From: Erinaceus europaeus
Taxonomy: Eukaryota; Chordata; Mammalia; Eulipotyphla; Erinaceidae
Direction: 5' to 3'
Length of the DNA stretch: 64,000 nucleotides
NCBI RefSeq assembly: GCF_950295315.1
Contig: NC_080168.1
Location: 1,621,573-1,685,572 of the forward strand
The stretch's first letter is position 1; every line of letters starts with the position of its first letter. A model generated the notes under the pieces. The model ran no database searches and had not been told where the DNA came from. It saw nothing but the letters and a program-made list of their open reading frames with translations. The translations under genes were made by a program, and so were the position numbers. This document shows, in pieces, positions 1-13,100 of this stretch.

Positions 1-417
1 CTGCCTTCATGTACCCTGTGTGCACATGACCCTAAGCAGAGAGGACAACGTCACCCACCCGGGAAGGCGGGCTCCACTGGCCTGTGTCGGCTGGCACCCA
101 GAACAGTGCCCAGGCCCAGGACACGGCTCAGCAGAGAGAGCGCATGGGGTTGAGTCCCAGCCCCAGACACCTCAGTATCTCTGTCTCTCCTCTCATCCAC
201 CTCTCTCCCCAGGGACATTGGGAACACTGACAGGGGGTGAGGGTGGTCCAGCCCACCCCCAGCACCTCCCTAACCAATGACCACGGACCAGTGCACAGAT
301 AGACACACGGACAGCAAGCCTCAGCAGCCTGCACTCGGCCCCGTGGAGTGTGACGCCTGGCAGTGTCACCCGGGCACTCTGCCTCCCCACCCCGTCATCT
401 GCTGTCCTGTGTTGCAG
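1..417. other. FARP2 intron, left edge
   Basis: Sequence upstream of the first recognised FARP2 exon. No coding exon or interspersed repeat was recognised. It ends in a polypyrimidine tract and the acceptor TTGCAG at 412-417. Confidence 0.55.
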
Positions 418-565
418 GGGCCAGACGCCCGCAGAGTCCGACTTCCAGGTGCTGGAGGTGGCACGCAAGCTGGAGATGTACGGTGTCCGCCTGCATGCGG
501 CCTCGGACCGAGAGGGGGCACGTATCCACCTGGCCGCCTTCCACACCGGCGTGCTGGTCTTCCAG
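418..565 (+). CDS. FARP2: FARP2 exon, FERM C-lobe part 1
   Basis: The frame enters with one base of a split codon, then reads [20 protein letters not shown] and on to GVLVFQ, the F3 (PTB/PH-like) lobe of the FERM domain. Acceptor TTGCAG ends at 417; donor GTGGGT starts at 566. The exon ends in phase 0. Confidence 0.93.
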
Positions 566-3500
566 GTGGGTCCCAGGGCTGCAGGGGACTGCCCTGCTCC
601 GTCCCAGGGTACCCGAAGGCTGCTGGCCACTGGGCTTCGCGGTAAAGCCACGGCTTCGAGTTACGTGTTTGTGTTGCCGGTGCTGGGGTCTCATGCACAC
701 CCAGTCTCACCTCTGCCTGGCTGACTTTTTCGTTCTTTTTGCTTCACACAGAGAGGAACAGAGGGAGAGAGAGCACAGCATTAGAGCTTCCCCAGGTGCT
801 GAGGCACTACCATGTGGTGATGGGGCTCAAACCTGGAGCCCTGCATGTGACGTGGAACAGAAGAAGCCCTGCCTGGGCCCAACAGTGGCACACCTAGTTG
901 AGTCACATGACCATGCGCAAGGACCTGGGTTTGAGTCTCTGCTCCCCACCTGCAGGGGGGAAGCTTCACAGTCAGAAAGCAGAGCTGCAGCTGTCTCTCT
1001 GTCTAGGCCCTTTGCTGTCCTCCTTGTCCCCTCTCAATTTTTCTTTGTCCTACAAAAAACAGGAAAAAAGGAAAAGATGGCCACTGGGAGCAGGGATGCA
1101 TTAGTGCCAAGTGTAGGCCCCAAGCCTGTGATAACCCTGGCGGCACAAATAAGAAATATAATGATGGGGGTCGGGCGGTAGTGCAGCGGGTTAAGCGCAT
1201 GTAGCGCAAAGCGCAGGGACCGGCGTAAGGATCCCAGTTCGAGCCCCTGGCTCCCCACCTGCAGGGGAGTCGCTTCACAGGCGGTGAAGCAGGTCTGCAG
1301 GTGTCTGTCTTTCTCTCCCCCTCTCTGTCTTCCCCTCCTCTCTCCATTTCTCTCTGTCCTATCCAACAAAGAATTGCGTCAACAAGGGCAATAATAATAA
1401 CCACAACGAAGCTACAACAAGGGCAACAAAAGGGGGAAAAAATGGCCTCCAGGAGCGGTGGATTCATGGTACAGGCACCGAGCCCAGCAATAACCCTGGA
1501 GGAGGAAGAAAAAAAAAAAGAAATATAATGATAATAATCATCAAATAGTTTTTAAAAAATTTATAAAGGAGGGAGTCGGGCTGTAGCGCAGCGGGTTAAG
1601 CGCAGGTGGCGTAAAGCACAAGGACCGGCATAAGGATCCCGGTTCGAGCCCCAGCTCCCCACCTGCAGGGGAGTCGCTTCACAGGTGGTGAAGCAGGTCT
1701 GCAGGTGTCTATCTTTCCCCTCTGTCTTCCCCTCCTCTCTCCATTTCTCTCTGTCCTATCCAACAACGACAACAACAATAATAACTACAACAATAAAACA
1801 ACAAGGGCAACAAAAGGGAATAAATAAATAAAATAAATATTTTTAAAAAAATTTATAAAGGAAAATTGGCAACAACAAAAAAGCTTGAGGCCAGGCGGTG
1901 GCACACCTGGTTGAGCACACACATCACAGTGCACAAGGACACGGGTTCAAGCCCCATTCCCACCTGCTGGGGGAAAGCTTTGCGAGTGGTGAAGCAGGGC
2001 GGCAGGTGTCTATCTTTCTCTCTCTTTCTCACTCTTTCTCCCTTTCCCTCTCTCTTTAGCTCCCCCTTCCCTCTCGATGTCTGACTGTCTCTATCAAATA
2101 AAGATAACAAAAAAAAAAAAAGAAAGAAAGAAAAAGAAAAAGAAAATTGACCACCAGGAGCCATGGATTTTATTGTGCAGGAAGCGAGCCCCAGTGATAA
2201 CCCTGATAGCAATAAAAAAATTAAAATTAAAAAAAGTGAAGCAGCAGCAGCAGCAGCCCTGCCTGTCTTCCCTGCCTCTGCCTGTCCCCTCGTGAACATG
2301 GCCTTCCTGGCAGGGCTGCGCATGCAGGGGGCTCCTGGCCAGAGCTTCCCAGAGGCTGCGAGTGTGCTGGGTGCTGCCTGCCACTCAGACAGGGCTGTAA
2401 ACGGCAGGGTGTCACCCGCTCATGTCCCCAGGTGGGGAGGTGTGTGGAACCTCAAGGGCCTCGCTGAGGGCCTGCTCTGGAATTGCAGGGCACGACCAAG
2501 ATCAACACTTTCAACTGGTCCAAGGTCCGCAAACTCAGTTTCAGGAGGAAACGTTTCCTGGTCAAGCTCCACCCAGAGGCGCACGTGAGTCCCTTACACC
2601 TCGGTGCTGTGGGCAGGGTTGGGACCGGTGGCTGTGGGTGCTGGGAATCAGATTCCTTCCAGGGCGATGGCTGGGGCTCAGTGACAGTTACCCATCTGCT
2701 GAGGTGGGTGGGAGGGGATGCCACTCAGTGCTGCAGGGCTGGGAGAGAAAAGCGGATTAGCCAGCAAAGAGGCGGCGGCTCAGATGCTGTGGGATTAGAG
2801 CCCTAATGGTCTAGAAGCTTCTGACCTCAGGGTACTTTTGAAGCAGGGCTGGTGTCCCTCCCCATGTGCCCTTTGTGTGTTTGTCCCTGGGGAGGTGTGA
2901 AAAGGAGGCAGAGGGGTAGCAGAGAAACATGCCCAAAGCATAAGTAGGGCCAGGAGACAGCGTGCAGGCACACCTGGTTCCAGCCCCCAGCACCACACAC
3001 AGCAACCGGGAGACTTTGTCAACAGTGGTGCAGTGCCCTGGGGTCTCTCCTTCTCTGCTCCCTCCTTCTCTGATTCCGTCTGTGATTAAACGGGAAGAAA
3101 TGAAGTCTTCTGGGAGTCGGGCGGTGGCGCAGTGGGTTAAGCGCATGTGGCACAAAGCGCAAAGACCAGCATAAGGATCCCAGTTCGAGCCCCCGGCTCC
3201 CCACCTGCAGGGGAGTCGCTTCACAGGCGGTGAAGCAGGTCTGCAGGTGTCTTTCTTTCTCTCCCCCTCTCTGTCTTCCCCTTCTCTCTTCATTTCTCTC
3301 TGTCCTATCCAACAATGACAATATCAATAACAACAATTACTATAGCAACAATAAAAAACATCAAGGACAACAAAAGGGAAAATAAATAAATATTTTTAAA
3401 AAATGAAAATAAAAATGACTACTAGGAGCAGTGGATTCATAGTGCAGGCACCAAGCCCCAGCAATAACCCTGGAGACAAGAAAACAAACAAAAAAAGAGA

Positions 3501-6500
3501 TGAAGACTGTTGGTGGAACCATGCATGTGCGAAGCCACAGCAACAACAACAACAGCAAAGGAGGCGACTTTTTTCTCTTTAAAGAAATGTTTCTGGCAGC
3601 TGTTCTGAACAGCAGACAGCCAGGACACGGCTCTGTGCTAGCCAGTCACAGCCTGTCCCCAAGCGTGTAGACTTGACAGCTGAAGACAGGCGCACAGCAT
3701 CTGGGTCCCTGGAAAGCAGTCTGGTAGCAGCTGCCCTCAGTGAGGAGTCCGGCTTCAGGTGTCAGTCCAAGTGAGGACAGGGAGCACCGTGGGCCTCCCA
3801 AGGGCCCCTGAAACCTGGCCCCTGGCCTTTAGTGTGGAGACATCATGGCTATTAGTGGAACGTGGCAAGGGTCATGCCAGAGCTGCGGGGGCCGAGTCTC
3901 TGGGCATCTGCAGAGGCAGGTGAGGCAGAGGTGCTGAGGACACGCCACGCTCAGTCCGGCTTCTTGGCCTGCTTGTTCTGAGGGCCGCGTCCCGTGCCGT
4001 ATTCAGGGTCCCTACCAGGATACGCTGGAGTTCTTGCTGGGCAGCCGAGACGCATGCAAGAACTTCTGGAAGGTCTGCGTGGAACATCATACCTTCTTCC
4101 GGCTTTGTGACCAGCCCAAGCCCAAGGCCAAGGCTGTGCTGTTCAGCCGGGGCTCCTCCTTCAGATACAGGTGGGCATGCGGCTGGGCCCCCCAGGGGAG
4201 GCGGGCATGTGGCCAGGGAGCCCTGAGTGCAGGTGGCTGTGTGGTTGGGGCTTCCTAGTGCAGGTAGGTGTGTGAACCAGAGTCCCTGAATGCAGGTGGG
4301 TGTGTGACCTGGGTCCCTCAGTACAGGGGTGTGTGTGATCCCCAGTGAAGGTGGATCTATGACCCTGGACTTTGAACACAGGGTGGGTGCACAGCCCGAA
4401 AGCCCCAGGGAGGTGGGACACCCTGTGCACCCTACCCAACTATGTGCAAGCCTAGGCCTAGATCCCCAGCACAGGGGACATGACACCTGGCCAGGCCAAC
4501 AGCGGAGCAGTGCTGTGGTGTCTGCAGCCCACTGCCCTTTCTCTCTCTAAAGAATTTCACAGGGAATGGGGGGGCCTGGGGAGATAGCATAATGGTTATG
4601 CAAAAAGGCTCACATACTTGAGACTCCGAAGTCCCAGGGTCAATCCCCTACACCACCGTATGCTGGAGCTGAGCAGTGCTCGGTTAAAAAAAGAGAGAGA
4701 GAGGGTGTTGGCAGTAGCACGGTGGGTTAAGCTCACACAGTGCAAAGCGTAAGGACGGGCACAAGGATCCCAGTTTGAGCCTCTGGCTCCCCACCTGCAG
4801 GGGGGTCACTTCACAAGTGAAGCAGGTGAAGCAGGTCTGCAGGTGTCAATCCTTCTCTCCCTCTTTCTGTCTCCCCTCCTCTCTCAACTTCTCTCTGTCC
4901 TATCCAGCAACAACAACAATATCAGTGGCAACAGTAACAATAATGACAACAAGGGCAACAATGAAGGCAACAAAATGGAAAAAAATGGTCTCCAGGACCA
5001 GTGAGTTTGTGGTGCAGGCGCCAAGCCCCAGTGATAACCCTGGAGGCAAAAAAAGACAAAGGGAGGTCAGGTGATAGTGTACCCGGTTAAGTGCACATAC
5101 CGTCATGCACAAGGACCCAGGTTTGAGCCCCTGCTCCCCACCTACATGAATGGTGAAGCAGGTTTGCAGGTGTCTATCTCTTTCCCCATCTCCCTTCCCC
5201 TCTCAATTTCTCAGTATTCTGACAAGTATAATGAAAAGAGAAAAAAATGGCCACTGGGAGCGGTAGACTCATAGTACCAGCACCAAAACTCAGTGATGAC
5301 ACGGGTGGCAGTAAATAAATAAGCAGAAAGAATTCACAAGGGGGCTTGGGGGTCTCTGCAGCACACATGATACGCCCAGCTGGGTCTTCCCAGCATCTTG
5401 CCGAGCATCTCCCTGCCAGGCTCAGCACCCCAGCCTAGAGTGTGCCTGAGGCAGCTGGGTGCGGTGGGCGGCTCTCACGGCTGTCCTTCCTTCTTCCACA
5501 GCGGCCGGACTCAGAAGCAGCTGGTGGGTTGCATCAAGGAGGGGCCCATGCGGAGGGCACCCTATGAGAGGTGGGTGCTGGAGACGGGCCCACGTACCTG
5601 TGACCTCTGCTTCAGACACGCCCGGTGTCTCCTGCATGACGTCGCATGTGCCCACCGGGTGTCTTGATGTGTGGCGTCATGCGCGTGTCCAGTCTGTGCA
5701 GGGGGTCCCTGCACAAGGGGCTCAGCCCGCAGCTCCCTCTCCAGGCCGCTTCCGGAACACCTGTGCTTAGGGTCATTGCTACGCTCCCTGAGTTGAGGGC
5801 GGACAGGAATGGGGGGGCGTTAGATGGGAGGTGCGGTTCACACCCGTTCTTTGTTTGCAGAAGACACAGCAGGATGCGGGCGTGTATCCAGGAGACGCGG
5901 CAGGTGAGTCCGGCTGGGGCAGGTGGCCTGCGTGGCAGGTCCTCGTGGTCACAGCCCAGGTCCTGACCCCATGCCCGTGTGCAGGATGTGGACAGCAGTG
6001 TGGTTTGTGCCCCATGTGGCCTGGGGAGACAGGGCAGGACCCTGGCCCAGCTCATCCTCACAAGTGTTCCCACCAGAGACGGGGCATGAGGACGCTGGGC
6101 TTGTGCCCAGGCATGTGACACAGACACCCTATGCAGACACAACCCTGGACTCAGGACACGTAGGGACTTCTTCAGGGCCCCTCCAAGGCCCGTGGGGTCA
6201 GACAGCTGGGCGGCATTCAACACTCCTGGTCATTCCTGTCCCCCTTTTTCTTTCCAACCCCAGAGCGTCTCATTCACCGAGGGCCTGAGGACCTCCGCGT
6301 CCCCCCCACCAGCAGACACCACCCCTGGCTCGCTCCCCACCTCCCCGCTGGCCCCCCGAGGCCATCTCTCTCTCCAGGACAACAGTGGCCCCCAGCTGGA
6401 GCCCCCAGCCCTCGACACCATGAGGCCAGCCGCTGAAGGGAGCCACAGGCCGCCGTGTCAGGCCCAGACCCCCGGCGCCCCTGCGGGCCCCCCCAGTCCA

Positions 6501-7158
6501 GGTGCTGGGTCGGGTCTTGGGGTGCAGAACCGCAGCCCCGGTAGTCCCCTGGGCCATGGCCCCGAGGCAGGGGTGGGCCCCATTTTCACAGTGGCAAGCC
6601 GGCAGCTGCAGGTGCTGGAGGAGTTCATTGATGATGACCCTGCGGACATCTGCTTTTATGCTGGCGGCCGAGAGGCTTTCTTACCCTACGGCGCATCCCG
6701 GGAACCCCCCACACCATGCTCAGGCCAGTCCAGCCCTGACAGGTTCTCCACTGAGGCCATGCACATGGAGGATGGCTTTGGGTCCGAGGAGGAGGAGGAG
6801 GAGGAAGAGGGAGAGGAGGAGGGCGGCTTTGGGGCCGTTGGGCACCCTGCGGACACGTGTGAGCTGCTGGCCATGAAGGCGCAGGCCAGCCTGATGCACA
6901 GCCTGCTGGCCACCTCCTCGGGCCGCCCGCACCCCCACGCCCACGGCGGCTCCCTCGGCTGCCTGCCGCTGACTGGCCCTGCCGCCCGCACGCCCAGCTC
7001 GGCCACGCAGTCCGAGGCCAGCTCCATGGCCAACTTCCCAGCCTGCTCCGTGCGCTCGGAGTCTAGCTCAGGCCTGCAGTTCTGCGACCTGCTGGAGCAG
7101 CTGGGGCAGCTGAGTGGCGCCCCTGGCCCGGCCCCGGCCCCGGCCTCAGGCAGCAGTG

Positions 7159-7194
<36 letters not shown>

Positions 7195-10100
7195 TTGAGT
7201 CCTGGGGCTCCGGCGCCCAGGCGCCCCTGGACATCAGCCTGTTCTTCAGCCGTCCCCTCATGGCCCTGGGGGCCGACAGCCTCACTCTTGATGTGCAGAG
7301 CCACCCCAGGAACCCGGCGCCTGGGGACTGGCTGGATGGAGACCACTGCTGACCAGGACCTGCCCTCTGCCCGCCCGTCACGGGCCCTGGACTCGGGGCA
7401 GAGATTCCCCATCTGCCAAGGTCAGACAGTTCCACCTGTTGGAGGGGATGTGTAGAGCCCCCCCCCCCAAAACCGGCGTTCCTGGTTCTGACCCACCTTC
7501 CTCTCCTGCCTGGGCTGCTTGAGTGCTGGTTGGCCTTGCACATACCTTGCAGGGTGCCCCCAGCCCCCACCCCTGCTTTTAGCAACAACCTGCATTGCCC
7601 TTGGGGGGCCAGTGACCCCAGGACCCCCTCTCATGAGCACCCCAGCTCACCAGCTGGAGCCCTGGCTTGCCATAGGATGGTCTTTCTTCACTTGGGGCTC
7701 TGTGAGCATTGTGGATTCCTGGGAAGGGGGTGGGGGGGAGGTGGGAGGGTCCCAGGACTGGATGCTGACTGTCAGACAGCCATGCCCCCCTGGGTCCACT
7801 GTACAAGATGGCTTGGTCCTCTGTGGGTGCAGGGGCAGTCTCTTAACTGGGCCCCAGTAGGCTGGACACAGAGGCGGGGGCCCTGCTCACTTGGCCAAGC
7901 TGCCGTGGGGCTCCTCCTCCCCTGGGCTGGTGGCCAGCCGCCCCCCCCCCCCCCCACAGAGCTCCTCACCTTGTTCACAGGCCCCCATGGCACACAGCTC
8001 TGTCACTTGGGACTGAGAGGAAGGCCTGGGGTGAGGTGGGGTGGGGTGTGACCCACCTGGACCTCCTTATTAGGAGTCTCTGTGTGCCTTGTTTGGAGGT
8101 GCCCTGGTGTTGCGGTACAGATCTGGGCGGTAGTTGAGTCTGCCCCTAGCAGCCCTGCTCCTGAACCTCTGGGGGCCCTGATTTTGGAGGGCAATGGGAA
8201 AAGACCCCTTCCCCCCACACACACACACCACTAGCCTGAGAGGTGTTCCGTGTGCTGGCCTGTGGACAGTCTGGGTGCATTGTCTCTGAGACAGGACACC
8301 CTCCCCCAAGGTGACCATGACTCCAGCCAGTCATCAGCCCCCACAATGTCACCAGCCAAGACATACCATCCTGCCTGCTGGGCTTCTTCTCTGTCCCCCT
8401 GTAGCCACCTTCTGTGCCAGTGGTGGTGGTGGCAGCATGGCTGTGTCCCCATGTCCCCTGTGTCCTGTATAAGGCCGCCCTCAGCAGGCCTAGGGATCCG
8501 CTCAGTGCAGCCCAGCCTGTGTTCTGGCCCTCAGTGGGGTGTGCAACAGCTGGGCAGGTGTCCCGTGGCCAGGGCTGTACCTCAGCCTGTGCCAGGCAGG
8601 TGTACCCTACAAATCCTGAGCCTGGCAGGACCCCCCCCCCTTTGCTCCCGAGCGAGCTGTGACCCATCCCGAGAATTCTCCAGAAACCAGCGGAGTGCCT
8701 TCCCTACCCCAGAAGCTCCCAGTGGCCCCCAGTGGCCCCCAGCTGCCTGTGGCTCTGCTGACCTTGGCCCTGGTGAGGGTGGTTTGCCTAGACGCCTGCC
8801 TGGCCTTGTTTGCTGGGGGCGGTCCCTAGCCCACAGGCCTGCCCTGCAGTGTGTCCCCAGACACACTGCTAACAGAGCTGAATGAAGGAAGATGTCACTG
8901 CTCCCTCCACCAGGGAAGCACGACCATTGGCTCTGCTTCACTGTATGACGGTCTGTCACCTACTGGTCATTCTGTGGGTCCAGGACCCCGCCCCCTGACA
9001 GCCTCTGTACCAGCCTGTCACCACAACAGTCCCTGACCCCTGCAGGCACGTCAGCCCATGTGTGTGGTGTCCCAGAACCATGCAGAGTGTGTCCCAGCCG
9101 TCTGGCCCAGGGGGGACATCGGGGGACGTGCACGGAGGCCAGTGTTTGCTCCTCACTGCTGGACACTAGGCGCATTCTGTACCCCAAGCGACAGCAGGGC
9201 CTCTGAGTGCTGGGCAGGGCAGTGCCTTCGTGGCCAGACAGTGCCAAGTTCAGTGTGAAGACCGGTAGTCTGCTGGTCAGTCCCCCACAATGTGCCTTCT
9301 GGCCAGTTCCTCCATAATCATGTCTGCTGGCCAGCCCCTCCTAATTGTGAATGGTCCCTCCATATCCACAGTTCTGCGGGGTCTCCTGCCTGCCCAGTCC
9401 GGGGGCACCTCTGGCCATCAGGCCCTGCCTGCTGCCTCCTGTCCTGCGGGTCTGTGCTTCTGGTCTCCTGGCCATATACGATGCCCCCAAGTGGGTCCCC
9501 AAGTGTCACGTGCTCTGAGGCATCTGTGTTGCCCACACCCCAGGCTCACAGGAGTGAGGCAAGAGAATTTCTGGAAGGCCCTCTCCAGGGAGCAAGGACC
9601 CCTGGTCCCCAGGCAGTGAGGTGGGGCTGTCCTGTTTCCCACGGGTCATGGGCCTGTCACCATGGAGGGCATGGGACTTCTCCTCTGACCTGAACTTCCC
9701 CCCGCCCAGCACCCCGTCTCTGTCCTCGGCATCTGCGAGACTTGCTTCCCTGGAAGCCGCCACTGTGACCCCAAAGCCCTGTACTAACCACAGCTCCTGC
9801 TGAGTCTCAATAAAGGAAGGGAATGTTCCCCACATGGCCCCCGTGGCCTTCCGCCTTCTTGCTGGCACTGTGTCCCCTGTGGGCCCCCCCTCAGCTCTGT
9901 CCCCCACCCAGCAGCTCCAGCTGGGGGCCCCCTTTCCCCCATCCTCTGGTCTCAGGCACCACTCTGGATGGACTTTCTGTCCAGGTGGTTCTTCCCAATT
10001 CAACCCTTAGGGTCTGAGACCCACAACCACCCTGATGGGCGTCCCCAGGTGACCCCTGGCTGTCACATGCCCCCACTCCACCCCATAGCCACATGTGTCC

Positions 10101-13100
10101 TGGGCCCACATGGACACTGCCCTCAAGTCCTGGGAGTCCACTCTCCCCTGGGGAGCCACACACACAGGGGCCTTGTGCCACCTGGCATCGTCATGGTCTG
10201 CCCACCGTGCCCATGGCACAGGACCCTAGCGTCGTCAATGGACGTCAGCAGCCCACCTGCAAGACAGTCTCTGGAGCTGCTGGCTCTGTCCCCAATGAGA
10301 AGCCCAGTCCCTCCCCTTCCCCTGCTGACCATGCCCAAAGCCACAGTCCTCAGAGACTACACACAGTGGGACATGTCTTCTCAGAACTGAGGTAGGGGCA
10401 CTGGGACCCTGGCACAGCCATGAAAGCTGAAGGCCATTGCTGTGGTCGCCAGCCCACGGGCCTGTGTGTGGGGACAAATCTCAAACCACGCTTAGCCATC
10501 CTTGAGAGTCCTATGATCTAGCCTCTGCGCCACCTCCTAGGCCTCCCATCCTTTTCAGTAACACAGCAATAGGGAGCAAACCAGGGCTCACCCCTGAGCA
10601 GCCTCCTGGGCCCAGCCCCTCACTCTGCATTCGTCATTTCTTGAGAGAGATGACAGCCCAACTCCACCTTCTGTTGAGCTCCCCCTGCTGGTGCCAGGGC
10701 TCAAACCCAGGACTCCTCACATGCGTGTCAGGGTGCGCATTCTACCGGCTGGGCCTCCCAGGCAGGATTCTACTTTTTAAGGTGTCTGCTGACTTAGAAC
10801 GAAACCTAGAAGCCGCTCTGGGAAATACCACTGGGGAGTGACACTGCTGTCACTGTCCTCCTAATTGGCATGAGGGAACCAGCCATATTCATAGTGTCCC
10901 GGGGGTCCTCAAGGAGGGCGTGGTGTGCAGAGCCCCAGGGGCCCTCCTAGACAGGCCGCTCCCACCATGTTTGGAAGAGAAGTTGTATTAAAGCGATTTG
11001 AGTTTTAACGTGGTCCCCAAGCCCACGTTCTGGCATTCTCCGGCCAGTGAGGCTGCAGGGGACAAGGTGGCGGCCCTGTCCAGGACCTGCACCAGCTCTC
11101 AGGACCTTTTGGGCTGCAGATGCACCTCCAGCCAGGAGCCAAGTCCCTGCTCTGAGCACTGTCCCAGGGCCACTCTTTGAGGAGACACCCGCATCTCCTC
11201 CAGTTTGGTGACTGTTCTGAGGGGCTGTTCTGCCAGCTGTGGACGATGAAGGGATGGTGAGCAGGGCTCAGTACGTGCTCTCTGCACCTACAGGTGGAGG
11301 AGGGAACATCAACTGGAGATCTCCGTGCCCACAGTGTGCTTGAAAGAATTCTTCCAAACAGGGGTCAGGCAGTAGCGCAGCGGGTTGAGCACGCGTGGCG
11401 CAAAGCGCAAGAACCAGCACAAGGATCCCAGTTCAAGCCCCCGGCTCCCCACCTGCAGGGGAGTCGCTTCACAGGCGGTGAAGCAGGTCTGCAGGTGTCT
11501 GTCTTTCTCTCCCTCTCTGTCTTCCCTTCCTCTCTCCATTTCTCTCTGTAATATCCAACAATGAATGACATCAATAACAACAACAATAATAACCACAGCA
11601 AAGCTACAACAACAAGGGCAACAAAAGGGGGAAGAAAGGCCTCCAGGAGCACTGGATTCATGGTGCAGGCACTGAGCCCCAGCAATAACCCTGGAGGCAA
11701 AAAAAAAAAAAAAAAAAAGAATTCTTCCAAACATCAGCTTCATTCTGAAACAGAACCTCAACTTCTGGCCGACAGGGAACCCAGCCTGGCCCCAGAGCTC
11801 CTGCCGGCAGCCACAGAGTGCACATCTCCACTGGCCGCAGCAGGGATCAAAGCAGCCACGGCTGTCACATCATTCTTTCAGTCGGCTGAGCCTCCAGCGT
11901 CCTTGTGGTTCCAGCCAACAGGCCACCTGCCTTCCAGAGCTGCCAGTTTGTCAGTGTGAAAATGGGGTCCTCCCAGTCTTGGCCAGCCCAAGACCCAGTC
12001 TCCCTCTTCCCCCATCTCCCGTGTCTCTCCCCATTTCATCTTCCCACTGTGCCCCCCCCACCACCACCCACTCACCTGCTCAGGAACTGCCCGAATTCCC
12101 CATCTCCGCTTGCTTGTGTTACAGCCAAAATGGGCAGACCAAAATGGGCAGAAAGAGAAGTTTGTTACACTGGTGGGCCAGAGCCAGAGAAAGTACTCCA
12201 CCCAAAGCTTGGGTTAAACTGTCTTGTAGTCTATTCCAAGTCTATAAGCACAAGGGAGCAGGCCAGGAAGTACAGAGGCAAACTTCCAAGCAGTTAGCTC
12301 TTGCGGTTACAGTTAGTTACAGGGCATTTTGCACCCCCGCCCCATCAATAACAAGGACATTGTCAGTTCGCTGCTACATTGTTCAGGGATGAAGTATTTC
12401 GCTCCACATAAGGCACAGTAGTCTGTCCTGGTTTTGACCTCGATTGTTTTTAGACACTCCAATTCTCTTTGTCTTCTACTCATCTTCTCTTTTAAAAAAA
12501 TATTTATTCCTTTTTGTTACCCTTGTTGTTTTATTGTTGTAGATGTTGTTGTTGGATAGGACAGAGAGAAATGGAGAGAGGAAGGGAAGATAGAGAGGGA
12601 GAGAGAAAGACAGACACCTGCAGACCTGCTTCACTGCCTGTGAAGTGACCCCCCCTGCAGATGGGGAGCCGGGGTCTTGAACCGGGATCCTTACACTGGT
12701 CCTTGCACTTTGCGCCACGTGCGCTTAACCTGCTGCGCTACCGCCCAACTCCCCTTATCTACTTTTCTAATCTACCTTTCATTTGCTTATCTATTTTTGG
12801 TCCTATCTCTATTACACTCGGTGGGTGGAACACAGCACCTGTGGTGTGTAGGCCTTACCCACCTCTGCTTTGCATCCTACCCAGTGTCAGGGTGCAGGGG
12901 GACCCCTGGTGCACTCAGCCTACTTGCTCTGGGCCAGACCACCCGGTCTGCAGGCCCCTACTTTGGAAAATTAGGTGCAGTGCTCTTTTTTGTTTTAATT
13001 TTTTTTTCTTGTGCCTCCAGGGTTATTGCTGGGGCCCGGTGCCTGCATTACGATCCACTGATCCTGTAGGCCATTTTTTTCCTTTTGTTGCCTTTGTTGT

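Noticed and set aside
6686..7588. 300-codon minus-strand open frame opposite the FARP2 alternative exon
   Set aside because: Mirror of a GC-rich frame, rich in Leu/Ser/Gly runs, with no splice or polyA context on the minus strand.
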